Assembly: GCA_003116995.1 (NCBI GenBank)
Contig: BDSL01000049.1
Location: forward strand, 620,001-684,000
Reading direction: 5' to 3'
DNA length: 64,000 nucleotides
Origin: Yamagishiella unicocca
Taxonomy: Eukaryota > Chlorophyta > Chlorophyceae > Chlamydomonadales > Volvocaceae
How positions within the stretch are numbered: the stretch's first letter is position 1; each line of letters begins with the position of its first letter. Positions 46,783 through 59,700 of this stretch are shown piece after piece. The translations under genes were made by a program, and so were the position numbers. The notes below the pieces were generated by a model that worked only from the letters and a program-made list of their open reading frames with translations, had not been told where the DNA came from and did no database searches.

Positions 46783-46977
46783 ACACCCAATTCCCTGACA
46801 TCTGTCATTCCTCACCATCCCCATCACTTTCCTCCTAAAAGTGATGGGGATGGTAAGGAATGACAGATGTCAGGGAATTGGGTGTCGTGACAGCTGTCAG
46901 GGGGCAGGGGTGGAGGTTCAAATAGGAGGAAAGTGATGGGGATGGTGAGGAATGACAGATGTCAGGGAATTGGGTGT
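46783..46977. repeat. 54-bp perfect inverted repeat with a nested third copy
   Basis: The left arm 46783-46836 (ACACCCAATTCCCTGACATC...) is the exact reverse complement of 46924-46977. A shorter, slightly mismatched right-type copy sits at 46837-46885 next to the left arm, giving a near-perfect hairpin. It is probably a MITE-like insertion or terminal repeat remnant. Confidence 0.85.
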
Positions 46978-47168
46978 CGTGACCAGGTGTAACACTTCCC
47001 CCCACAACCAAGTGTGGGGGTCACACGCACGCGGTTGTTCTGAGCGTACTCACACACAAACCCAAGACAGACAACACCTCGTACCCCACAAGGCAGCCTG
47101 AGGCGCAGGCTGCGGCAAAAACAACCTCTCGCTCGTGATCGTTGAGTAGGCATCGAGCCAGGCCCAAT

Positions 47169-47666
47169 CGAGTAACCATCAGAGTGCGTTGGTTGCCGTA
47201 CGCTAAGGGCATGAGTTGCGCCCTGCGGTTAGCGTTGTCTGGTAGATGTAGTTACACGGCTTTGATTGCCGGTAATTACGGTAGTTATATTAGAGCTATC
47301 GTTACAGTAGATGTGAAGCCAACGGACACATGTGCATGTGTCGGCAGCATTGGTAGATGTGCTCCAGGGATGGCAGTTAGCCACGTTCGGGAGCGCACCT
47401 AGGCCCGCTGCCTGGAATGCCCAGACAGCGGAGTTTGTCGCCACAAACTAACAAAGTCTGGAAGAAACAGCCCTGTACTGACACATCGCTGTAAGACTAG
47501 TGCGTACCTCCGCCCATTCTCTCAACAGCATCCACAACTTGCACGTCGCAGTGTGTTGATTGCTCAGCCGTAACCGGCAGTCTTTTCGCTCTCTTCACCC
47601 AAGAGCCGACGCACGCGCGTCGGTGCCGCGTCCGGCAGCCAGGCGGCCTCTGGGGCAGCGAATCCT
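47169..47666 (+). repeat. ~500-bp direct repeat, right copy (LTR portion)
   Basis: Partner of 43238-43742. It continues 50 bp further to the element end at 47716 (GTGTCGTGACA), which the left copy lacks. Confidence 0.85.
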
Positions 47667-47716
47667 AGTCTTCAGTAGGCTCACCCGCCCTGCACAACAC
47701 GCTGTGTGTCGTGACA

Positions 47717-50700
47717 GCCTCGCTCTTGGGCACGCAGCTTAACGGTAGCAATACCTAGGTGAAAGGAACGTCCCCACCGAAATTCGCCTCTGGGGATCGC
47801 CGCACGAGGACGTCCGGGCCAATCGGCAAGCATCGGCTTCTCCGGCAACCTTCGATCGGCCTCGCTCTTGGGCACGCAGCTTAACGGTAGCAATACCTAG
47901 GTGAAAGGAACGTCCCCACCGAAATTCGCCTCTGGGGATCGCCGCACGAGGACGTCCGGGCCAATCGGCAAGCATCGGCTTCTCCGGCAACCTTCGATCG
48001 GCCTCGCTCTTGGGCACGCAGCTTAACGGTAGCAATACCTAGGTGAAAGGAACGTCCCCACCGAAATTCGCCTCTGGGGATCGCCGCACGAGGACGTCCG
48101 GGCCAATCGGCAAGCATCGGCTTCTCCGGCAACCTTCGATCGGCCTCGCTCTTGGGCACGCAGCTTAACGGTAGCAATAACTATGTGAAAGGAACGTCCC
48201 CACCGAAATTCGTCTCTGGGGATCGCCGCACGAGGACGTCCGGGCCAATCGGCAAGCATCGGCTTCTCCGGCAACCTTCGATCAGCCTCGCTCTTGGGCA
48301 CGCAGCTTAACGGTAGCAATACCTAGGTGAAAGGAACGTCCCCACCGAAATTCGTCTCTGGGGATCGCCGCACGAGGACGTCCGGGCCAATCGGCAAGCA
48401 TCGGCTTCTCCGGCAACCTTCGATCGGCCTCGCTCTTGGGCACGCAGCTTAACGGTAGCAATACCTAGGTGAAAGGAACGTCCCCACCGAAATTCGTCTC
48501 TGGGGATCGCCGCACGAGGACGTCCGGGCCAATCGGCAAGCATCGGCTTCTCCGGCAACCTTCGATCGGCCTCGCTCTTGGGCACGCAGCTTAACGGTAG
48601 CAATAACTAGGTGAAAGGAACGTCCCCACCGAAATTCGTCTCTGGGGATCGCCGCACGAGGACGTCCGGGCCAATCGGCAAGCATCGGCTTCTCCGGCAA
48701 CCTTCGATCAGCCTCGCTCTTGGGCACGCAGCTTAACGGTAGCAATACCTAGGTGAAAGGAACGTCCCCACCGAAATTCGCCTCTGGGGATCGCCGCACG
48801 AGGACGTCCGGGCCAATCGGCAAGCATCGGCTTCTCCGGCAACCTTCGATCGGCCTCGCTCTTGGGCACGCAGCTTAACGGTAGCAATAACTAGGTGAAA
48901 GGAACGTCCCCACCGAAATTCGTCTCTGGGGATCGCCGCACGAGGACGTCCGGGCCAATCGGCAAGCATCGGCTTCTCCGGCAACCTTCGATCGGCCTCG
49001 CTCTTGGGCACGCAGCTTAACGGTAGCAATAACTAGGTGAAAGGAACGTCCCCACCGAAATTCGTCTCTGGGGATCGCCGCACGAGGACGTCCGGGCCAA
49101 TCGGCAAGCATCGGCTTCTCCGGCAACCTTCGATCGGCCTCGCTCTTGGGCACGCAGCTTAACGGTAGCAATAACTATGTGAAAGGAACGTCCCCACCGA
49201 AATTCGTCTCTGGGGATCGCCGCACGAGGACGTCCGGGCCAATCGGCAAGCATCGGCTTCTCCGGCAACCTTCGATCAGCCTCGCTCTTGGGCACGCAGC
49301 TTAACGGTAGCAATACCTAGGTGAAAGGAACGTCCCCACCGAAATTCGCCTCTGGGGATCGCCGCACGAGGACGTCCGGGCCAATCGGCAAGCATCGGCT
49401 TCTCCGGCAACCTTCGATCGGCCTCGCTCTTGGGCACGCAGCTTAACGGTAGCAATACCTAGGTGAAAGGAACGTCCCCACCGAAATTCGTCTCTGGGGA
49501 TCGCCGCACGAGGACGTCCGGGCCAATCGGCAAGCATCGGCTTCTCCGGCAACCTTCGATCGGCCTCGCTCTTGGGCACGCAGCTTAACGGTAGCAATAA
49601 CTATGTGAAAGGAACGTCCCCACCGAAATTCGTCTCTGGGGATCGCCGCACGAGGACGTCCGGGCCAATCGGCAAGCATCGGCTTCTCCGGCAACCTTCG
49701 ATCAGCCTCGCTCTTGGGCACGCAGCTTAACGGTAGCAATACCTAGGTGAAAGGAACGTCCCCACCGAAATTCGCCTCTGGGGATCGCCGCACGAGGACG
49801 TCCGGGCCAATCGGCAAGCATCGGCTTCTCCGGCAACCTTCGATCGGCCTCGCTCTTGGGCACGCAGCTTAACGGTAGCAATAACTAGGTGAAAGGAACG
49901 TCCCCACCGAAATTCGCCTCTGGGGATCGCCGCACGAGGACGTCCGGGCCAATCGGCAAGCATCGGCTTCTCCGGCAACCTTCGATCGGCCTCGCTCTTG
50001 GGCACGCAGCTTAACGGTAGCAATACCTAGGTGAAAGGAACGTCCCCACCGAAATTCGTCTCTGGGGATCGCCGCACGAGGACGTCCGGGCCAATCGGCA
50101 AGCATCGGCTTCTCCGGCAACCTTCGATCGGCCTCGCTCTTGGGCACGCAGCTTAACGGTAGCAATAACTATGTGAAAGGAACGTCCCCACCGAAATTCG
50201 CCTCTCGGGATCGCCGCACGAGGACGTCCGGGCCAATCGGCAAGCATCGGCTTCTCCGGCAACCTTCGATCAGCCTCGCTCTTGGGCACGCAGCTTAACG
50301 GTAGCAATACCTAGGTGAAAGGAACGTCCCCACCGAAATTCGCCTCTGGGGATCGCCGCACGAGGACGTCCGGGCCAATCGGCAAGCATCGGCTTCTCCG
50401 GCAACCTTCGATCGGCCTCGCTCTTGGGCACGCAGCTTAACGGTAGCAATAACTAGGTGAAAGGAACGTCCCCACCGAAATTCGTCTCTGGGGATCGCCG
50501 CACGAGGACGTCCGGGCCAATCGGCAAGCATCGGCTTCTCCGGCAACCTTCGATCGGCCTCGCTCTTGGGCACGCAGCTTAACGGTAGCAATACCTAGGT
50601 GAAAGGAACGTCCCCACCGAAATTCGCCTCTCGGGATCGCCGCACGAGGACGTCCGGGCCAATCGGCAAGCATCGGCTTCTCCGGCAACCTTCGATCGGC

Positions 50701-53700
50701 CTCGCGCTTGGGCACGCAGCTTAACGGTAGCAATACCTAGGTGAAAGGAACGTCCCCACCGAAATTCGCCTCTGGGGATCGCCGCACGAGGGCGTCCGGG
50801 CCAATCGGCAAGCATCGGCTTCTCCGGCAACCTTCGATCGGCCTCGCTCTTGGGCACGCAGCTTAACGGTAGCAATACCTAGGTGAAAGGAACGTCCCCA
50901 CCGAAATTCGCCTCTGGGGATCGCCGCACGAGGACGTCCGGGCCAATCGGCAAGCATCGGCTTCTCCGGCAACCTTCGATCGGCCTCGCTCTTGGGCACG
51001 CAGCTTAACGGTAGCAATACCTAGGTGAAAGGAACGTCCCCACCGAAATTCGTCTCTGGGGATCGCCGCACGAGGACGTCCGGGCCAATCGGCAAGCATC
51101 GGCTTCTCCGGCAACCTTCGATCGGCCTCGCTCTTGGGCACGCAGCTTAACGGTAGCAATAACTATGTGAAAGGAACGTCCCCACCGAAATTCGTCTCTG
51201 GGGATCGCCGCACGAGGACGTCCGGGCCAATCGGCAAGCATCGGCTTCTCCGGCAACCTTCGATCAGCCTCGCTCTTGGGCACGCAGCTTAACGGTAGCA
51301 ATACCTAGGTGAAAGGAACGTCCCCACCGAAATTCGCCTCTGGGGATCGCCGCACGAGGACGTCCGGGCCAATCGGCAAGCATCGGCTTCTCCGGCAACC
51401 TTCGATCGGCCTCGCTCTTGGGCACGCAGCTTAACGGTAGCAATAACTAGGTGAAAGGAACGTCCCCACCGAAATTCGCCTCTGGGGATCGCCGCACGAG
51501 GACGTCCGGGCCAATCGGCAAGCATCGGCTTCTCCGGCAACCTTCGATCGGCCTCGCTCTTGGGCACGCAGCTTAACGGTAGCAATAACTATGTGAAAGG
51601 AACGTCCCCACCGATATTCGTCTCTGGGGATCACCGCACGAGGACGTCCGGGCCAATCGGCAAGCATCGGCTTCTCCGTCAACCTTCGATCGGCCTCGCT
51701 CTTGGGCACGCAGCTTCACGGTAGCAATACCTAGGTGAAAGGAACGTCCCCACCGAAATTCGCCTCTGGGGATCGCCGCACGAGGACGTCCGGGCCAATC
51801 GGCAAGCATCGGCTTCTCCGGCAACCTTCGATCGGCCTCGCTCTTGGGCACGCAGCTTAACGGTAGCAATACCTAGGTGAAAGGAACGTCCCCACCGAAA
51901 TTCGCCTCTCGGGATCGCCGCACGAGGACGTCCGGGCCAATCGGCAAGCATCGGCTTCTCCGGCAACCTTCGATCGGCCTCGCGCTTGGGCACGCAGCTT
52001 AACGGTAGCAATACCTAGGTGAAAGGAACGTCCCCACCGAAATTCGCCTCTGGGGATCGCCGCACGAGGACGTCCGGGCCAATCGGCAAGCATCGGCTTC
52101 TCCGGCAACCTTCGATCGGCCTCGCTCTTGGGCACGCAGCTTAACTGTAGCAATACCTAGGTGAAAGGAACGTCCCCACCGAAAGTCGTCTCTGGGGATC
52201 GCCGCACGAGGACGTCCGGGCCAATCGGCAGGCATCGGCTTCTCCGGCAACCTTCGATCGGCCTCGCTCTTGGGCACGCAGCTTAACGGTACCAATACCT
52301 AGGTGAAAGGAACGTCCCCACCGAAATTCGCCTCTGGGGATCGCCGCACGAGGGCGTCCGGGCCAATCGGCAAGCATCGGCTTCTCCGGCAACCTTCGAT
52401 CGGCCTCGCTCTTGGGCACGCAGCTTAACGGTAGCAATACCTAGGTGAAAGGAACGTCCCCACCGAAATTCGCCTCTGGGGATCGCCGCACGAGGACGTC
52501 CGGGCCAATCGGCAAGCATCGGCTTCTCCGGCAACCTTCGATCGCCTCGCTCTTGGGCACGCAGCTTAACGGTAGCAATACCTAGGTGAAAGGAACGTCC
52601 CCACCGAAATTCGCCTCTGGGGATCGCCGCACGAGGACGTCCGGGCCAATCGGCAAGCATCGGCTTCTCCGGCAACCTTCGATCGGCCTCGCTCTTGGGC
52701 ACGCAGCTTAACGGTAGCAATACTAGGTGAAAGGAACGTCCCCACCGAAATTCGCCTCTGGGGATCGCCGCACGAGGACGTCCGGGCCAATCGGCAAGCA
52801 TCGGCTTCTCCGGCAACCTTCGATCGCCTCGCTCTTGGGCACGCAGCTTAACGGTAGCAATACCTAGGTGAAAGGAACGTCCCCACCGAAATTCGCCTCT
52901 GGGGATCGCCGCACGAGGACGTCCGGGCCAATCGGCAAGCATCGGCTTCTCCGGCAACCTTCGATCGGCCTCGCTCTTGGGCACGCAGCTTAACGGTAGC
53001 AATACCTAGTGAAAGGAACGTCCCCACCGAAATTCGCCTCTGGGATCGCCGCACGAGGACGTCCGGGCCAATCGGCAAGCATCGGCTTCTCCGGCAACCT
53101 TCGATCGGCCTCGCTCTTGGGCACGCAGCTTAACGGTAGCAATACCTAGGTGAAAGGAACGTCCCCACCGAAATTCGCCTCTGGGGATCGCCGCACGAGG
53201 ACGTCCGGGCCAATCGGCAAGCATCGGCTTCTCCGGCAACCTTCGATCGGCCTCGCTCTTGGGCACGCAGCTTAACGGTAGCAATACCTAGGTGAAAGGA
53301 ACGTCCCCACCGAAATTCGCCTCTGGGGATCGCCGCACGAGGACGTCCGGGCCAATCGGCAAGCATCGGCTTCTCCGGCAACCTTCGATCGGCCTCGCTC
53401 TTGGGCACGCAGCTTAACGGTAGCAATACCTAGGTGAAAGGAACGTCCCCACCGAAATTCGCCTCTGGGGATCGCCGCACGAGGACGTCCGGGCCAATCG
53501 GCAAGCATCGGCTTCTCCGGCAACCTTCGATCGGCCTCGCTCTTGGGCACGCAGCTTAACGGTAGCAATACCTAGGTGAAAGGAACGTCCCCACCGAAAT
53601 TCGCCTCTGGGGATCGCCGCACGAGGACGTCCGGGCCAATCGGCAAGCATCGGCTTCTCCGGCAACCTTCGATCGGCCTCGCTCTTGGGCACGCAGCTTA

Positions 53701-56700
53701 ACGGTAGCAATACCTAGGTGAAAGGAACGTCCCCACCGAAATTCGCCTCTGGGGATCGCCGCACGAGGACGTCCGGGCCAATCGGCAAGCATCGGCTTCT
53801 CCGGCAACCTTCGATCGGCCTCGCTCTTGGGCACGCAGCTTAACGGTAGCAATACTAGGTGAAAGGAACGTCCCCACCGAAATTCGCCTCTGGGGATCGC
53901 CGCACGAGGACGTCCGGGCCAATCGGCAAGCATCGGCTTCTCCGGCAACCTTCGATCGGCCTCGCTCTTGGGCACGCAGCTTAACGGTAGCAATACCTAG
54001 GTGAAAGGAACGTCCCCACCGAAATTCGCCTCTGGGGATCGCCGCACGAGGACGTCCGGGCCAATCGGCAAGCATCGGCTTCTCCGGCAACCTTCGATCG
54101 GCCTCGCTCTTGGGCACGCAGCTTAACGGTAGCAATACCTAGGTGAAAGGAACGTCCCCACCGAAATTCGCCTCTGGGGATCGCCGCACGAGGACGTCCG
54201 GGCCAATCGGCAAGCATCGGCTTCTCCGGCAACCTTCGATCGGCCTCGCTCTTGGGCACGCAGCTTAACGGTAGCAATACCTAGGTGAAAGGAACGTCCC
54301 CACCGAAATTCGCCTCTGGGGATCGCCGCACGAGGACGTCCGGGCCAATCGGCAAGCATCGGCTTCTCCGGCAACCTTCGATCGGCCTCGCTCTTGGGCA
54401 CGCAGCTTAACGGTAGCAATACCTAGGTGAAAGGAACGTCCCCACCGAAATTCGCCTCTGGGGATCGCCGCACGAGGACGTCCGGGCCAATCGGCAAGCA
54501 TCGGCTTCTCCGGCAACCTTCGATCGGCCTCGCTCTTGGGCACGCAGCTTAACGGTAGCAATACCTAGGTGAAAGGAACGTCCCCACCGAAATTCGCCTC
54601 TGGGGATCGCCGCACGAGGACGTCCGGGCCAATCGGCAAGCATCGGCTTCTCCGGCAACCTTCGATCGGCCTCGCTCTTGGGCACGCAGCTTAACGGTAG
54701 CAATACCTAGGTGAAAGGAACGTCCCCACCGAAATTCGCCTCTGGGGATCGCCGCACGAGGACGTCCGGGCCAATCGGCAAGCATCGGCTTCTCCGGCAA
54801 CCTTCGATCGGCCTCGCTCTTGGGCACGCAGCTTAACGGTAGCAATACTAGGTGAAAGGAACGTCCCCACCGAAATTCGCCTCTGGGATCGCCGCACGAG
54901 GACGTCCGGGCCAATCGGCAAGCATCGGCTTCTCCGGCAACCTTCGATCGGCCTCGCTCTTGGGCACGCAGCTTAACGGTAGCAATACCTAGGTGAAAGG
55001 AACGTCCCCACCGAAATTCGCCTCTGGGGATCGCCGCACGAGGACGTCCGGGCCAATCGGCAAGCATCGGCTTCTCCGGCAACCTTCGATCGGCCTCGCT
55101 CTTGGCACGCAGCTTAACGGTAGCAATACCTAGGTGAAAGGAACGTCCCCACCGAAATTCGCCTCTGGGGATCGCCGCACGAGGACGTCCGGCCAATCGG
55201 CAAGCATCGGCTTCTCCGGCAACCTTCGATCGGCCTCGCTCTTGGGCACGCAGCTTAACGGTAGCAATACTAGGTGAAAGGAACGTCCCCACCGAAATTC
55301 GCCTCTGGGGATCGCCGCACGAGGACGTCCGGGCCAATCGGCAAGCATCGGCTTCTCCGGCAACCTTCGATCGGCCTCGCTCTTGGGCACGCAGCTTAAC
55401 GGTAGCAATAACTAGGTGAAAGGAACGTCCCCACCGAAATTCGCCTCTGGGGATCGCCGCACGAGGACGTCCGGGCCAATCGGCAAGCATCGGCTTCTCC
55501 GGCAACCTTCGATCGGCCTCGCTCTTGGGCACGCAGCTTAACGGTAGAATACTAGGTGAAAGGAACGTCCCCACCGAAATTCGCCTCTGGGATCGCCGCA
55601 CGAGGACGTCCGGGCCAATCGGCAAGCATCGGCTTCTCCGGCAACCTTCGATCGGCCTCGCTCTGGGCACGCAGCTTAACGGTAGCAATACTAGGTGAAA
55701 GGAACGTCCCACCGAAATTCGCCTCTGGGGATCGCCGCACGAGGACGTCCGGGCCAATCGGCAAGCATCGGCTTCTCCGGCAACCTTCGATCGGCCTCGC
55801 TCTTGGGCACGCAGCTTAACGGTAGCAATACTAGGTGAAAGGAACGTCCCCACCGAAATTCGCCTCTGGGATCGCCGCACGAGGACGTCCGGGCCAATCG
55901 GCAAGCATCGGCTTCTCCGGCAACCTTCGATCGGCCTCGCTCTTGGGCACGCAGCTTAACGGTAGCAATACCTAGGTGAAAGGAACGTCCCCACCGAAAT
56001 TCGCCTCTGGGGATCGCCGCACGAGGACGTCCGGCCAATCGGCAAGCATCGGCTTCTCCGGCAACCTTCGATCGGCCTCGCTCTTGGCACGCAGCTTAAC
56101 GGTAGCAATACCTAGGTGAAAGGAACGTCCCCACCGAAATTCGCCTCTGGGGATCGCCGCACGAGGACGTCCGGGCCAATCGGCAAGCATCGGCTTCTCC
56201 GGCAACCTTCGATCGGCCTCGCTCTTGGGCACGCAGCTTAACGGTAGAATACTAGGTGAAAGGAACGTCCCCACCGAAATTCGCCTCTGGGGATCGCCGC
56301 ACGAGGACGTCCGGGCCAATCGGCAAGCATCGGCTTCTCCGGCAACCTTCGATCGGCCTCGCTCTTGGGCACGCAGCTTAACGGTAGCAATACCTAGGTG
56401 AAAGGAACGTCCCCACCGAAATTCGCCTCTGGGGATCGCCGCACGAGGACGTCCGGGCCAATCGGCAAGCATCGGCTTCTCCGGCAACCTTCGATCGGCC
56501 TCGCTCTTGGGCACGCAGCTTAACGGTAGCAATACCTAGGTGAAAGGAACGTCCCCACCGAAATTCGCCTCTGGGGATCGCCGCACGAGGACGTCCGGCC
56601 AATCGGCAAGCATCGGCTTCTCCGGCAACCTTCGATCGGCCTCGCTCTTGGGCACGCAGCTTAACGGTAGCAATACCTAGGTGAAAGGAACGTCCCCACC

Positions 56701-59700
56701 GAAATTCGCCTCTGGGGATCGCCGCACGAGGACGTCCGGGCCAATCGGCAAGCATCGGCTTCTCCGGCAACCTTCGATCGGCCTCGCTCTTGGCACGCAG
56801 CTTAACGGTAGCAATACTAGGTGAAAGGAACGTCCCCACCGAAATTCGCCTCTGGGGATCGCCGCACGAGGACGTCCGGGCCAATCGGCAAGCATCGGCT
56901 TCTCCGGCAACCTTCGATCGGCCTCGCTCTTGGGCACGCAGCTTAACGGTAGCAATACTAGGTGAAAGGAACGTCCCCACCGAAATTCGCCTCTGGGGAT
57001 CGCCGCACGAGGACGTCCGGGCCAATCGGCAAGCATCGGCTTCTCCGGCAACCTTCGATCGGCCTCGCTCTTGGCACGCAGCTTAACGGTAGCAATACTA
57101 GGTGAAAGGAACGTCCCACCGAAATTCGCCTCTGGGGATCGCCGCACGAGGACGTCCGGGCCAATCGGCAAGCATCGGCTTCTCCGGCAACCTTCGATCG
57201 GCCTCGCTCTTGGGCACGCAGCTTAACGGTAGCATAACTAGGTGAAAGGAACGTCCCCACCGAAATTCGCCTCTGGGGATCGCCGCACGAGGACGTCCGG
57301 GCCAATCGGCAAGCATCGGCTTCTCCGGCAACCTTCGATCGGCCTCGCTCTTGGCACGCAGCTTAACGGTAGAATACTAGGTGAAAGGAACGTCCCCACC
57401 GAAATTCGCCTCTGGGATCGCCGCACGAGGACGTCCGGGCCAATCGGCAAGCATCGGCTTCTCCGGCAACCTTCGATCGGCCTCGCTCTTGGGCACGCAG
57501 CTTAACGGTAGCAATACCTAGGTGAAAGGAACGTCCCCACCGAAATTCGCCTCTGGGGATCGCCGCACGAGGACGTCCGGCCAATCGGCAAGCATCGGCT
57601 TCTCCGGCAACCTTCGATCGGCCTCGCTCTTGGGCACGCAGCTTAACGGTAGCAATACCTAGGTGAAAGGAACGTCCCCACCGAAATTCGCCTCTGGGAT
57701 CGCCGCACGAGGACGTCCGGGCCAATCGGCAAGCATCGGCTTCTCCGGCAACCTTCGATCGGCCTCGCTCTTGGGCACGCAGCTTAACGGTAGCAATACC
57801 TAGGTGAAAGGAACGTCCCCACCGAAATTCGCCTCTGGGATCGCCGCACGAGACGTCCGGCCAATCGGCAAGCATCGGCTTCTCCGGCAACCTTCGATCG
57901 GCCTCGCTCTTGGGCACGCAGCTTAACGGTAGCAATACTAGGTGAAAGGAACGTCCCCACCGAAATTCGCCTCTGGGGATCGCCGCACGAGGACGTCCGG
58001 GCCAATCGGCAAGCATCGGCTTCTCCGGCAACCTTCGATCGGCCTCGCTCTTGGGCACGCAGCTTAACGGTAGCAATACCTAGGTGAAAGGAACGTCCCC
58101 ACCGAAATTCGCCTCTGGGGATCGCCGCACGAGGACGTCCGGGCCAATCGGCAAGCATCGGCTTCTCCGGCAACCTTCGATCGGCCTCGCTCTTGGGCAC
58201 GCAGCTTAACGGTAGCAATACTAGGTGAAAGGAACGTCCCCACCGAAATTCGCCTCTGGGATCGCCGCACGAGGACGTCCGGGCCAATCGGCAAGCATCG
58301 GCTTCTCCGGCAACCTTCGATCGGCCTCGCTCTTGGCACGCAGCTTAACGGTAGCAATACCTAGGTGAAAGGAACGTCCCCACCGAAATTCGCCTCTGGG
58401 GATCGCCGCACGAGGACGTCCGGGCCAATCGGCAAGCATCGGCTTCTCCGGCAACCTTCGATCGGCCTCGCTCTTGGGCACGCAGCTTAACGGTAGCAAT
58501 ACTAGGTGAAAGGAACGTCCCCACCGAAATTCGCCTCTGGGGATCGCCGCACGAGGACGTCCGGCCAATCGGCAAGCATCGGCTTCTCCGGCAACCTTCG
58601 ATCGGCCTCGCTCTTGGGCACGCAGCTTAACGGTAGCAATACCTAGGTGAAAGGAACGTCCCCACCGAAATTCGCCTCTGGGATCGCCGCACGAGGACGT
58701 CCGGGCCAATCGGCAAGCATCGGCTTCTCCGGCAACCTTCGATCGGCCTCGCTCTTGGGCACGCAGCTTAACGGTAGCAATACCTAGGTGAAAGGAACGT
58801 CCCCACCGAAATTCGCCTCTGGGATCGCCGCACGAGGACGTCCGGGCCAATCGGCAAGCATCGGCTTCTCCGGCAACCTTCGATCGGCCTCGCTCTTGGG
58901 CACGCAGCTTAACGGTAGCAATACCTAGGTGAAAGGAACGTCCCCACCGAAATTCGCCTCTGGGGATCGCCGCACGAGGACGTCCGGGCCAATCGGCAAG
59001 CATCGGCTTCTCCGGCAACCTTCGATCGGCCTCGCTCTTGGGCACGCAGCTTAACGGTAGAATACCTAGGTGAAAGCCACGAACCTTGGTCCCCACTCGC
59101 ACTCCCTCCGCACCTCGACCTCGCTCTTGGCACGCACTAACGGAATAACTAGTGAAAGAACGTCCCCACCGAAATTCGCCTCTGGGATCGCCGCACGAGG
59201 ACGTCCGGGCCAATCGGCAAGCATCGGCTTCTCCGGCAACCTTCGATCGGCCTCGCTCTTGGGCACGCAGCTTAACGGTAGAATACTAGGTGAAAGGAAC
59301 GTCCCCACCGAAATTCGCCTCTGGGGATCGCCGCACGAGGACGTCCGGGCCAATCGGCAAGCATCGGCTTCTCCGGCAACCTTCGATCGGCCTCGCTCTT
59401 GGGCACGCAGCTTAACGGTAGATATACTAGTGAAAGGAACGTCCCCACCGAAATTCGCCTCTGGGGATCGCCGCACGAGGACGTCCGGGCCAATCGGCAA
59501 GCATCGGCTTCTCCGGCAACCTTCGATCGGCCTCGCTCTTGGGCACGCAGCTTAACGGTAGAATACCTAGGTGAAAGGAACGTCCCCACCGAAATTCGCC
59601 TCTGGGATCGCCGCACGAGGACGTCCGGCCAATCGGCAAGCATCGGCTTCTCCGGCAACCTTCGATCGGCCTCGCTCTTGGGCACGCAGCTTAACGGTAG

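Larger units (their letters stand above)
43225..47716 (+). mobile_element. Retroelement encoding methyltransferase-like and PHD domains
   Basis: A 4.5-kb insertion in the same satellite monomer. It starts TGTCACGACACAGCG and ends CGCTGTGTGTCGTGACA (inverted ends) with GCCT on both sides. Inside are a ~500-bp direct repeat (43238-43742 and 47169-47666), two long frames (43743-45266, 45248-46513), a polypurine tract (about 46760-46773) and a 54-bp inverted repeat (46783-46977). No protease, RT or RNase H is visible and the integrase core is deleted, so it is non-autonomous. The family is judged Gypsy-like from the integrase N-terminal remnant. Confidence 0.75.
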
